Source: Actinomycetes bacterium (GTDB lineage Bacteria; Actinomycetota; Thermoleophilia; Solirubrobacterales; Solirubrobacteraceae). From it: a stretch of DNA of 22,340 nt. Positions 14,246 through 22,194 of this stretch are shown piece after piece. Made by a program: the position numbers and the translations under genes. The notes under the pieces were generated by a model. The model was not told the origin of the DNA, did not search any database, and saw only the letters and a list, made by a program, of their open reading frames with translations. How positions within the stretch are numbered: the first letter of the stretch is position 1; each line of letters starts with the position of its first letter. The stretch lies in the NCBI GenBank assembly GCA_023404805.1, contig JAEYAL010000091.1, forward strand, positions 1 to 22,340, in the 5' to 3' direction.

Positions 14246-15874
14246 TTAGTTGAGCAGCACCGCGCCGCGGCCCGGTGCAAGCGTGACCTTGGTGACGACG
14301 CTGCCGTCGAAGCGCTTCATCGCCTTCGGCAGCGTGACGGTCTTGACCGCCGTCTTCGGCGGGTTCAGCAGCACCAGGCCCTTCTGGAAGCTGCGGCGGT
14401 AGACGCCGTCGCTGCCGCGCGAGCGCTCGCCGACGGGGCCGCCGATCGAGATGTCCCAGCCGTTCCACCACTGGCCGGGCTGCAGGCGCAGCTCGCCGAC
14501 GGCGTCCTCGCCGCGGTCGACCAGGAAGAAGCCCGCGAGGTTGTACTCCCACGACTCCACGCCGTAGCCGGCCGAGTCGAACGTGATCGGCTTGCCGCGG
14601 TCGTGCATGCGGTCGATGAACTGCATGAACGTGTCGACGGCCCAGATGTCGCGCGGCGCGGAGCCGCCGGTGAGGCCGTCGTCGTTGAAGCCCCGCTCGA
14701 GGTTCAGCCGGTCGACGGCCGAGTACGCGCGGATGATGAACTGGTCGACGTCGCGCCCGATCGAGGTGCCGCCGAACCACAGCACGTTCGCGACGAGCTT
14801 CGTGTTCGGGATCGCGCGGCGGATCTCCTCGAGGAATTCCGCGACGTACCGGCGGTAGTTCGCGTAGGTCATCAGCTGGCCGGTGCGCGGGTCGACCGGC
14901 TGCGCTTCCTTGCCGTCCGGATTGGCGACCCGCATCTCCATGTTCGCGTCGTCGATCCAGAGGCCGATGTAGCCCTGCGGCAGCGTCGCCTGCGCCTGGC
15001 GGATCCACTCGGCGCGGAACGCCGGGTTGCCGATGTCGCCGGCGTACTGCGGGCAGACCCCTGCCTCACAGCCCCACGGGATCACCATCTGCTGGCCGGC
15101 CTGGTTCTTCAGGACCCAGTCCGGGTGCGCCGCGAGCGTGGCGGCGTCGCCCCGGTAGATCGCGTAGAGGTCCTTGTAGAGGAGCGCGGGCGGCGCCCAC
15201 TTCGTGCGCGGGTCGAACGACGGGGCGTGGGCCACGACCTGCCACATGTGGTCGCGCATCCACGCCTGCCGCGCCGGATCGGTGTCGGCCTGGCCGAGCC
15301 AGGTGTCCCACGGCGACTCGATGCGGCCGACGTAGCGGGCGTTGCCGATGCCGAGCTTCGGCCCGGTCGCGCCGCTGGCCACCGACGAGGTGTTGCGGAC
15401 GACGACGGCGCGCTTGAGCGAGATGCCCCACCACTTGCCACGCGCGCGGACCTGGCCCTTGGCGGTGAACCGGTAGGTGCCGTCCTTGAACGACGCGGTC
15501 TTCCAGGTGCAGTTGGCCTTGCGCGCGTTGACCGAGTTCTTGGCGCCCTTCGGCTTCACGCGCTTGACGGAGAGCTTCTTGGACTTCGGCTTGGCGTCCG
15601 ACAGCGGGCCGGTGACCGTGACGGAGACCTTGCGGTTCTTCGCCGGGAACTTCACGTAGCACTTGGTGCCGGAGATGGTGCCGCGCACGTAGTTGTTGGC
15701 CGTCGGCGCGACGATCTTGGTCTTCTTGAGCAGCGCGGGGGCTTTGGCGGCAGCGCCAGCGGGGGTCGGCGACAGCGCGAGCAGGGCCACGAGCGAGAGC
15801 AGCGCGGCGAGCAGCACGCGGGCTCCGGGGACAAGCGGGTGCGCGCGGTCGGCCTCGGAGGAGGAGACGGGCAT
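14246..15874 (-). CDS. Secreted GHL15-like putative glycoside hydrolase
   Basis: 542 aa. The signal peptide is at about 15-43 (LLAALLSLVALLALSPTPAG, then AAA). A Lys-rich beta domain (about 50-170), probably Ig-like, precedes a TIM-barrel-like region with LYKDLYAIYRGDAATLAAHP, GDIGNPAFRAEWIRQAQ and GYIGLWIDDANMEM (Asp308, Asp309). Those features resemble the hypothetical glycosyl hydrolase family 15 (GHL15) and related alpha-amylase-superfamily barrels; the acidic pair is the likely catalytic centre. A beta-rich C-terminus follows. TACCCT on the minus strand ends eight bases before this ATG, supporting the start at 15874 and not the longer frame from 15952. Substrate unknown. Confidence 0.75.
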   Translation of the reverse strand: MPVSSSEADRAHPLVPGARVLLAALLSLVALLALSPTPAGAAAKAPALLKKTKIVAPTANNYVRGTISGTKCYVKFPAKNRKVSVTVTGPLSDAKPKSKKLSVKRVKPKGAKNSVNARKANCTWKTASFKDGTYRFTAKGQVRARGKWWGISLKRAVVVRNTSSVASGATGPKLGIGNARYVGRIESPWDTWLGQADTDPARQAWMRDHMWQVVAHAPSFDPRTKWAPPALLYKDLYAIYRGDAATLAAHPDWVLKNQAGQQMVIPWGCEAGVCPQYAGDIGNPAFRAEWIRQAQATLPQGYIGLWIDDANMEMRVANPDGKEAQPVDPRTGQLMTYANYRRYVAEFLEEIRRAIPNTKLVANVLWFGGTSIGRDVDQFIIRAYSAVDRLNLERGFNDDGLTGGSAPRDIWAVDTFMQFIDRMHDRGKPITFDSAGYGVESWEYNLAGFFLVDRGEDAVGELRLQPGQWWNGWDISIGGPVGERSRGSDGVYRRSFQKGLVLLNPPKTAVKTVTLPKAMKRFDGSVVTKVTLAPGRGAVLLN

Positions 15875-16032
15875 CCCGCGAGAGGGTACAGACCGCTCGC
15901 CGGGAAATCGCTCCTCCCGCAGGCCTCGCGCAGGGTCTGTGCCGAACGCCACGGTGGCGCCCAGGCGCGTCCGGGCACGGCCGCGCGCTGGGCTGACGAC
16001 TCGGCCGCGCAGGGTTCGCGAGAATGCCCGCC

Positions 16033-16755
16033 ATGCAGTCTGCAGCCCTGATCACCGGCGCCTCAAGCGGCATCGGCCTGGCCATCGCCCACATGCTCGC
16101 GCAGGAGGGGTTCGGTCTGACGATCGTCGCCCGCCGCCCGGAGAAGCTGGAGGCCGCACGCGCTGAGCTCGAGGCCGCGGGAGCTGACGTGATCGCGGTC
16201 CCGGCGAACCTCGCCGATGAGGACGCGATCATCGCCTCGGTCAAGGCGCACGAGGAGAAGTTCGGCCGCCTCGACCTGCTCGTCAACAACGCGGGCGTGG
16301 GCATCGGCCAGCCGATCGACGGCCTCACGGTCAAGCACTTCGACCTGCAGTTCGACACCAACGTGCGGGCGTCGTTCCTCTACTACCGCGAGTGCGTCGG
16401 CCTCCTGAAGGCCGCTGCCGCCGAGCGCGGCGCCGCTCGCGTGGTGAACACGTCGTCGATCACCGCGCTCTCGCCGCAGCCGTGGCTCAGCGCCTACAGC
16501 GCGACCAAGTCCGCGGTCCGCAGCCTGACGATCTCGATGAACCGCGAGCTCGGCAGCGCCGGCGTGCACTCGACCGCCCTCTGCCCCGGCTTCGTCGAGA
16601 CGCCCATGACCGAGTTCGCGCAGCAGGGCATCCCCGCCGAGCAGATGATCCGCCCGGCCGACATCGCCGCGGCCGTGCAGATGCTCCTGCGCCTGTCCGA
16701 CCACTGCATCGTCCCTGAGATCCCGTTCATCCGCCCCGGCGAGGACACGCTCTAG
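16033..16755 (+). CDS. Short-chain dehydrogenase/reductase
   Basis: 240 aa, a classical SDR. The cofactor motif GASSGIG is at 9-15, NNAG follows, and the catalytic Ser in NTSSIT with Tyr and Lys in YSATK are all present. Arg at the end of the second strand (VARRPEK) suggests NADP(H). The substrate is unknown. The start at 16033 (MQSAALITGAS) is preferred over 16024, since GAGAAT at 16020-16025 ends seven bases upstream and could be a leaderless -10 box. The glycosyltransferase gene follows 19 bp downstream, probably in one transcript. Confidence 0.92.
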   Translation: MQSAALITGASSGIGLAIAHMLAQEGFGLTIVARRPEKLEAARAELEAAGADVIAVPANLADEDAIIASVKAHEEKFGRLDLLVNNAGVGIGQPIDGLTVKHFDLQFDTNVRASFLYYRECVGLLKAAAAERGAARVVNTSSITALSPQPWLSAYSATKSAVRSLTISMNRELGSAGVHSTALCPGFVETPMTEFAQQGIPAEQMIRPADIAAAVQMLLRLSDHCIVPEIPFIRPGEDTL

Positions 16756-16774
16756 GCCCGCCGCAGGCGACCTG

Positions 16775-18007
16775 ATGACGTCCTCCACCCGCCCCATGAG
16801 GGTGATCCTCGGCTCGTTCGGCGAAGCCGGCCACACGTTCCCCGTGATGGCGCTGGCCGTCGCGCTCAAGGCGCGCGGCCACGACGTCATGGTGCACACC
16901 TGGCACCGGTGGCAGCCCGAGATCGAGGAGCTCGGCCTGCGCTTCGCCAAGGCGCCGCAGTACGACCTGGACCCTGCGACCGGCACGTACCTGGAGCCGT
17001 ACGAGGCCGTGCGGCGCGCCGTCTCCGACTGCGAGGACGAGTTCCGGGCGTTCGCGCCCGACGTGGTCGTCAGCGACGTCCTCACGAACACGCCCGCGTT
17101 GATCGCCGAGCGCATCGGCGTGCCGAGCGTGACGCTCGTGCCGCACGTCTACCCCATCTCGGATCCGGGGATGACGCCGTACTCGGCCGGGATGCGCAAC
17201 CCGCGCACGTTCCTCGGCCACTGGTTCTGGCGCAAGTTCAACCTGCTGATGGAGCCGGGCTACCGCCAGGGCGAGCGTGAGTACGAGGATCTCCGCCAGG
17301 CGCTCGACCTGCCGCCCGCGCCCGGGCCGATGCCGACGCTCAGCCGCGAGCTGACGCTCGTCGCGACGTTCCCCCAGCTCGAGTACCCGCGCGCTTGGCC
17401 GGACTGGGTCCGCGTGACCGGTCCGCTGCTGTGGGAGCCGCCGCACGGCCACACCGACGTGCCGGCCGGCGAGGAGCCTCTCGTGCTGGTCGCGCCGTCG
17501 ACGTCGAAGGACCCCGCCCAGGTGATGCTGCGCTCCGCGATGCGCGGCCTCGCCGACGAACCGGTCCGCGTGCTCGGCACGACGAACCGCCGCCAGGTCT
17601 ACCAGCCGCTGCTCGTCGGCAAGCGCTCCCGGCTCGTGCCGTGGGTCCGCTACGGCCAGGTGATGCCCGAGGCCGATGTCGTGATCTGCAACGGCGGCCA
17701 CGGCACGGTCGTCCGCGCGATCGCCTCAGGTTGCGCCGTCCTCGTCGTGCCCGACGACGGCGACCAGCGCGAGAACGCCATGCGCGTCTACTACTCCGGC
17801 GCGGGCGTGCGGATCCCCAAACGGTGGGCGAGCGCCGAGTCGCTGCGCCTGGCAGTGCGCCGCCTGGTCGCCGACGGCTCCTACATCGAGCGGGCCCGCG
17901 AGCTGCAGGCGTGGCATGAGGCCAACCCCGGCGACGTCGCCGCCGCGATCGAGGTCGAGGCGCTCGTGGCGCGCAAGCAGGCCGCCGCGGCGGTCACCGC
18001 GGGCTAG
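16775..18007 (+). CDS. GT1 (MGT-like) glycosyltransferase
   Basis: 410 aa, GT-B fold. The N-terminal acceptor domain begins RVILGSFGEAGHTFPVMALA, where the His corresponds to the catalytic base region of macrolide-type transferases. The C-terminal donor-binding box runs through VPWVRYGQVMPEADVVICNG, GGHGTV and VPDDGDQRENA. Such enzymes attach a sugar from a nucleotide donor to lipids or small hydrophobic molecules; the donor and acceptor cannot be told here. Start 16775; an in-frame ATG at 16796 lies nearer the conserved core. Its stop shares the CTAG at 18004-18007 with the convergent oxidoreductase gene. Confidence 0.9.
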   Translation: MTSSTRPMRVILGSFGEAGHTFPVMALAVALKARGHDVMVHTWHRWQPEIEELGLRFAKAPQYDLDPATGTYLEPYEAVRRAVSDCEDEFRAFAPDVVVSDVLTNTPALIAERIGVPSVTLVPHVYPISDPGMTPYSAGMRNPRTFLGHWFWRKFNLLMEPGYRQGEREYEDLRQALDLPPAPGPMPTLSRELTLVATFPQLEYPRAWPDWVRVTGPLLWEPPHGHTDVPAGEEPLVLVAPSTSKDPAQVMLRSAMRGLADEPVRVLGTTNRRQVYQPLLVGKRSRLVPWVRYGQVMPEADVVICNGGHGTVVRAIASGCAVLVVPDDGDQRENAMRVYYSGAGVRIPKRWASAESLRLAVRRLVADGSYIERARELQAWHEANPGDVAAAIEVEALVARKQAAAAVTAG

Positions 18008-18714
18008 CGGTACTCCGGGTTGGGGTGGTCGAACCGCGCGCCGGCGTCCCAAGCCGCGCGCTGGTTGCCGTAGGCCGGAATGCCGCCCGCGCGCTTGAGG
18101 ATCGCGGCGAGGTGCATCAGGTTCCACGTCATGAACGTGGTGTTGCGCCGCGTGAAGTCGTTCGTAAGCCCGCCGCTGCCCTCATCGGCGTAGCTCGGGC
18201 CCGGTCCGGCCTCTCCGATCCACCCGGCGTCGGCCTGCGGCGGGATCACGTAGCCGAGGTGCTGCAGCGAGTAGAGCGTGTTCATCGCGACGTGCTTGAT
18301 GCCGTCCTCGTTGCCCGTCACGAGCACGCCGCCGACGCGGCCGTAGTAGATCCACTGCCCGTCGTCGTTGAGCTCGCCGGAGTAGCCGTAGAGCCGCTCG
18401 ATCACCTTCGTGGCGATGCTCGACTTCTCGCCCAGCCAGATCGGCGTGCCGAGCACGAGGATGTCGGCGTCGAAGACCTGCTGCTGGATCGCCGGCCAGT
18501 CGTCGCGGTCCCACCCGTGCTCGGTCATATCCGGGTAGACGCCGACTGGGATCTCATGGTCGACGGCCCGCACGACGCGCACATCGACGCCGTGGGCCTG
18601 CATGATCGCGATGGAGTTGTCCATCAGCACCTGGGTGTTGGACACCTCGGGTCCGCGCTTCAGCGTGCAGTTGATGAACAGCGCAGAGAGGTCGGAGAAG
18701 TCGTGCTCGGCCAT
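18004..18714 (-). CDS. Flavodoxin-fold NAD(P)H-dependent oxidoreductase
   Basis: 236 aa. It fits the NADPH-dependent FMN reductase/flavodoxin-like superfamily: LFINCTLKRGPEVSNTQVLM is the FMN phosphate loop, ADILVLGTPIWLGEKSS the second flavin loop, and GVLVTGNEDG the third. It is probably a cytoplasmic flavoenzyme reducing quinone- or nitro-type acceptors; the exact substrate is unknown. It lies 75 bp downstream of the anti-sigma gene on the same strand with GAGGA upstream of its ATG, so it may be part of the sigma-factor operon. Confidence 0.88.
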   Translation of the reverse strand: MAEHDFSDLSALFINCTLKRGPEVSNTQVLMDNSIAIMQAHGVDVRVVRAVDHEIPVGVYPDMTEHGWDRDDWPAIQQQVFDADILVLGTPIWLGEKSSIATKVIERLYGYSGELNDDGQWIYYGRVGGVLVTGNEDGIKHVAMNTLYSLQHLGYVIPPQADAGWIGEAGPGPSYADEGSGGLTNDFTRRNTTFMTWNLMHLAAILKRAGGIPAYGNQRAAWDAGARFDHPNPEYR

Positions 18715-18789
18715 GGTGGTGCGTCCTCGGGGTGGAGTGCGGGCGCCAACCGGCTGCCCTGCGGCCTCGTCTGCGAACGGGCCCGTGCG

Positions 18790-19056
18790 TTACTCGGAGT
18801 GGTCCCGTTCGGCGTTCCAGCGGCTGAACGCCTGCAGCAGGTCGGCGCGCATCTCGGGCGTCACGTCGTCGACATGCAGCTGCCCGGCGAGGTCGAGCGT
18901 GACCTCGAGCTGCGCGAGGTAGTGCGCGCAGTGCTGGCAGGCGCCGAGATGCGTCTCCAGCCGCGTGGTGTCGGCGGCGCTGAGCGCGCCCTCGAGGTAG
19001 TCGGTCACCCGCTCGACGAACTCCTGGCAAGGCATCTCTGGCAGCACCCCGCTCAC
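18790..19056 (-). CDS. Zinc-binding anti-sigma factor (ZAS)
   Basis: 88 aa. MPCQEFVERVTDYLEGALS is followed by H-L-G-A-C-Q-H-C, the H-x3-C-x2-C motif of zinc anti-sigma domains, which in RsrA-like proteins releases sigma on thiol oxidation. There is no membrane segment, so it is a soluble anti-sigma. The GTG start overlaps the sigma stop (GTGA at 19053-19056); the longer open frame reads through the sigma gene and is not the true start. The pair is translationally coupled, as usual for sigma/anti-sigma genes. Confidence 0.9.
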   Translation of the reverse strand: MSGVLPEMPCQEFVERVTDYLEGALSAADTTRLETHLGACQHCAHYLAQLEVTLDLAGQLHVDDVTPEMRADLLQAFSRWNAERDHSE

Positions 19057-19724
19057 GCCGTGAGCTCCGCTTCGAGGGCCTGGCGGACGCGCGAACGGGC
19101 GCGGTGCAGCAGCACCCGCTGGTTGCCGTCGGTGATGCCGAGCGCGCCGCTCACCTCGGCAGCCTCCCACCCTTCGACGTCGCGCAGCGTGATCACCGTG
19201 CGCTGCGCGGGCGGGAGCGCGTCGATCGCCTTGCGGATCGCCGCGATCGTCTCGCGCGACTCCAGGCGCTCCTCAGGCTGCTCGTCCCACCGCGGCGGCG
19301 GTGAGGCCCAGTGCCCCGCGGCGCGTTCGCCGTCCGGCCGGAAGCGGCTGGCGTCGACGGCCGAGAACTCCTCCCCCGTCTCGGCGTCAGCCAGCGACGC
19401 GAACGGCACCGTGCGCTTCTCGCGCACGCCGCGCGTCTTGGCCTGGTTCATCAGGATCCGGAAGACCCAGGTGCGCAGCGACGAGCGGCCCTCGAACCGG
19501 TCTAGGCCGCCCAGCACGCCGAGCCAGGTGTCCTGGACGACCTCTTCGGCGACCGCCTGCGTGGCGACGTGCATCCGCGCGACGCGGAGCATGCTCGGGG
19601 TCCAGCGGTCGACCAGCATCCCAAACGCCTCAGCGTCCCCCGCCCGCAGGCGGTCGAGCAGCAGGCGCTCCTCGGCGTCCGCCGCAGCGGGATCGCCCGG
19701 AGCGGGAGTCGGCACAGCACCCAT
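19053..19724 (-). CDS. ECF-type RNA polymerase sigma factor
   Basis: 223 aa. Region 2 (about 25-100) includes AFGMLVDRW, AEEVVQDTWLGVLGGLDRFE and SLRTWVFRILMNQAKTR; region 4 (about 165-220) includes LPPAQRTVITLRDVEGWEAA and the helix-turn-helix ending LLHRARSRVRQALE. The linker between them is unusually long (about 60 residues). No region 3, so it is an extracytoplasmic-function sigma. It is encoded with its ZAS anti-sigma and a flavoenzyme, which points to redox control. The start at 19724 has only a distant GAGGA and could be internal. Confidence 0.93.
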   Translation of the reverse strand: MGAVPTPAPGDPAAADAEERLLLDRLRAGDAEAFGMLVDRWTPSMLRVARMHVATQAVAEEVVQDTWLGVLGGLDRFEGRSSLRTWVFRILMNQAKTRGVREKRTVPFASLADAETGEEFSAVDASRFRPDGERAAGHWASPPPRWDEQPEERLESRETIAAIRKAIDALPPAQRTVITLRDVEGWEAAEVSGALGITDGNQRVLLHRARSRVRQALEAELTA

Positions 19725-19845
19725 CGGCGCCAGCCATCCTCACGGCTGGACGCGTCCGCCGCAAGGGCGGGTTCTGGACGACCGCGTCCGCAGACGCGCT
19801 GAGAGGGGTGGCGGACGGGAACGCCATCCCCGGCAGTCCACCGAT

Positions 19846-19870
19846 GCCAGGCGGCGTTACACCGCCTGGC
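19846..19870. repeat. Perfect 9-bp inverted repeat in the sigma / Hsp70-TIR gap
   Basis: GCCAGGCGG (19846-19854) and CCGCCTGGC (19862-19870) flank a 7-base loop. No gene ends here, so a terminator role is not obvious. It lies in the 276-bp divergent gap that may mark the edge of the less GC-biased segment. Confidence 0.7.
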
Positions 19871-19881
19871 CCAGATGGCTA

Positions 19882-19924
19882 CGACGGGTGAGCGAAATAC
19901 CCGTCGACTCAGGCCTAAGTCGAC
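19882..19924. promoter_or_regulatory. Two overlapping inverted repeats upstream of the Hsp70-TIR gene
   Basis: CGACGGGT-N9-ACCCGTCG (19882-19906, perfect 8-bp arms) overlaps GTCGACT-N8-AGTCGAC (19903-19924). The inner 6 bp of the second, AGGCCT, are also palindromic, so 20 of its 22 bases are symmetric. The two share GTCG and could not form hairpins at the same time. They lie 77-119 bp before the Hsp70-TIR ATG and are candidate operators. TTGACC at 19979-19984 is a possible -35, but no matching -10 is clear. Confidence 0.5.
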
Positions 19925-20000
19925 CAAACTCCGCCGCCGTCGCCAATACGCTCCGTTGTTCCGGCACCCGATCGTCGTTTGACCCGGCGCCTGAATCGTG

Positions 20001-22160
20001 ATGAGCCCACTCTGCATCGGCATCGATTTTGGGACACGCACCTGTCGCGCCGCTGCGTTTGTTCGGGAAGGCCTGGTCGATGTGGTTCACGGCGGCTCGG
20101 ACTCGATGAGCTCCGCTGTGGCGTTCAGAACTCGCGGGGCGCCACTGATCGGTGACGCAGCCGCCGACGCCGCGCAACGCCCCGACACCGAAGCGATACA
20201 GAATCTCGTTCGCCTCCTCGGCACAAAGTTCGACAAGCTCGATTCCGCTGCGGCGATCACCTGGCCGCTTTCGCACGCGGCCAACGGCGACGCGTGGCTA
20301 GACCTTCGGGAAGGAAGGAGATCGGCGCAGGAAATTGCCGCGATGATCCTTGCTCGCGTTAAGGCCAACGCAGAACGCCAGTTCGGCGTTGATGTTGATC
20401 GAGCCGTCATCACCGTCCCCGCCGCATACGCCGATGTCGAGCGCCAGGCAATCCGAGACGCCGCCAAGATCGCCGGCTTGCAGGTGGTCCGGTTCCTAAC
20501 CGGCTCGACTGCGGCAGCAGTTGCCGACGGCTGGCGCTCCAGGCGAACAGAACGGGTGCTGAGTTTCGACCTCGGCGCCGGCTCATTCGACATTTCGATA
20601 GTCGAATCTGGCGACAACATCTTCGACGTCCGCTCAGTTGGCGGCCATGCTCGGCTCGGAGGCAACGACCTGGACGAGGTGATCACGGACTGGCTCGCCG
20701 ACGAATACGACAACGAACATGGTCTCGACCTCCGCGAGCGCCGCAGCCACGTCGCAATACTGCGGACCCGCGCCGAAGCGGCAAAGGTCGAACTGAGCAC
20801 CGCGAGGTCGACGACCGTCTCGATACCTGCGATCGATGGTCGCTCCGAGTTTAAACGGGTCCTGACTCGTAAGCGATTCGAGCGAATGGCCACGGATGTC
20901 CTAGGGCTTGTCGCAGCAACTGCCGAGCATGCGCTTGAGGAATTCGATGGACAATTCGATCGAGTCATTCTCGTCGGCGGGGCGAGCCGGACCCCGGCAA
21001 TCCGGAAGGTCCTGAAGGCAGCGTGCCGGAACAACGGTTTTCCTTCTGCCTCGCTCGACTCCACCGCAGCCGCGCGTGGTGCGGCACTCCAGGCCGCGGT
21101 AATCAGCAAAGCGATCGACGGTCTTCTGATCCTCGATGTCACTCCTCTCACGATTGGGATCGAGACGAAGGGCGACGTAATGACGCCCGTCATCTGGCGC
21201 AATACCACCATCCCGGCACGAAAGAGCGAAACGTTTTCAACGGCGGAAGACAACCAGCCGTCCGTCCAAATCCACGTCCTCCAGGGCCAACGCGACAAGG
21301 CCTCCGAGAACCTCTCTCTCGGAAAGTTTCAACTGGCCGACATTCCAAAAGCACCGCGTGGCGTGCCGCAGATTGAGGTGACGTTCTTGGTCGAGGCAGA
21401 CGGAAGCCTCAACGTGACGGCGACTGACTTGGCGACCGGATCGGCCCAGGAGGTGCGATCGGTTGCCGCTCGCGGGCTAACAAAACGCCAGCTCGCGGAC
21501 GCGAAGTCACGGCTCCGCGACGCGCCGATCGGCCCAACACGCCGGCCCCGCTCGCGCAGAAAAAGGCGCGAGACAGCGACGACCCCACTCACGTCCGCGA
21601 CAGCTGAAGGCTCAGCCCGTGCGCGGGCCGGCGGTGTCGCGCCGGACGGTGCCGCTGCGGGCCAACCCGTGGCCGGACGGACCGACCAGCCGAACCGGCC
21701 TCTATCGGTGTTCTACTCGTACTCCCACGCAGATGAGGAGTATCGGGAGCAGCTCGAAGTACAGCTCTACGTCATGAAGCGCCAGACCCTGATTGAAGAG
21801 TGGCACGACCGAAAACTCGAACCCGGCGTCGACTGGAGCGGGACGATCGATGAGCGGCTAAAAAGCGCGGACGTAATCTTGCTCCTGCTCAGCCCCGATT
21901 TCCTGGCGTCTGACTTTTGTTGGGACATCGAGGTCGAAACCGCGCTTCGCAGGCATGCCGACGGTGAAGCGATCGTGGTTCCGATCATTCTTCGGCACTG
22001 CGCATGGGCGAAGACCCCTCTCGCGGCGCTTCAGGCCCTCCCGAAGGATGGTTTCCCGGTCAAGGCCTGGCCAGATCGCGACGAGGCCTGGCTCAGCGTC
22101 GCGACGGCCTTGCATACCGTCTTCGTGAAGGCGCGGCGCGACCGCGCCGGGTCGTCCTAA
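20001..22160 (+). CDS. Hsp70/DnaK-TIR fusion protein, candidate immune effector
   Basis: 719 aa. The Hsp70 ATPase domain (about 4-370) opens CIGIDFGTRTCR; AVITVPAAYADVERQAIRDA, SFDLGAGSFDIS and VILVGGASRTPAIRKV follow. The interdomain linker LLILDVTPL (375-383) and the substrate-binding beta domain (to about 491; FSTAEDNQPSVQIHVLQGQR, APRGVPQIEVTF) are close to DnaK. The helical lid is cut to about 20 residues. An Arg/Ala/Pro-rich linker (about 512-567) joins a TIR_2-type domain (568-712): VFYSYSHADEEY, EWHDRKLEPG, SPDFLASDFCWDIE. Glu644 is the likely NADase glutamate. Versus DnaK, Lys70 is Val70, Glu171 is Gly168 and Thr199 is Ser195, while Pro140 and Arg148 are kept. Codon use is visibly less GC-rich than in neighbours, suggesting acquisition. 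A GTG at 19998 is an alternative start. No partner gene adjoins it. Confidence 0.93.
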   Translation: MSPLCIGIDFGTRTCRAAAFVREGLVDVVHGGSDSMSSAVAFRTRGAPLIGDAAADAAQRPDTEAIQNLVRLLGTKFDKLDSAAAITWPLSHAANGDAWLDLREGRRSAQEIAAMILARVKANAERQFGVDVDRAVITVPAAYADVERQAIRDAAKIAGLQVVRFLTGSTAAAVADGWRSRRTERVLSFDLGAGSFDISIVESGDNIFDVRSVGGHARLGGNDLDEVITDWLADEYDNEHGLDLRERRSHVAILRTRAEAAKVELSTARSTTVSIPAIDGRSEFKRVLTRKRFERMATDVLGLVAATAEHALEEFDGQFDRVILVGGASRTPAIRKVLKAACRNNGFPSASLDSTAAARGAALQAAVISKAIDGLLILDVTPLTIGIETKGDVMTPVIWRNTTIPARKSETFSTAEDNQPSVQIHVLQGQRDKASENLSLGKFQLADIPKAPRGVPQIEVTFLVEADGSLNVTATDLATGSAQEVRSVAARGLTKRQLADAKSRLRDAPIGPTRRPRSRRKRRETATTPLTSATAEGSARARAGGVAPDGAAAGQPVAGRTDQPNRPLSVFYSYSHADEEYREQLEVQLYVMKRQTLIEEWHDRKLEPGVDWSGTIDERLKSADVILLLLSPDFLASDFCWDIEVETALRRHADGEAIVVPIILRHCAWAKTPLAALQALPKDGFPVKAWPDRDEAWLSVATALHTVFVKARRDRAGSS

Positions 22161-22194
22161 ACCCAGAACGGCTCAGCCAGCTTGCCGCCGCGGC

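Noticed and set aside
14603..16051. 482-residue plus-strand open frame opposite the GHL15-like gene
   Set aside because: Antisense shadow with no recognisable motif; the minus-strand gene has a signal peptide and barrel motifs.
20001..21500. Hsp70 part as the housekeeping dnaK
   Set aside because: No grpE, dnaJ or hspR neighbours, altered catalytic residues, missing lid and a fused TIR domain.
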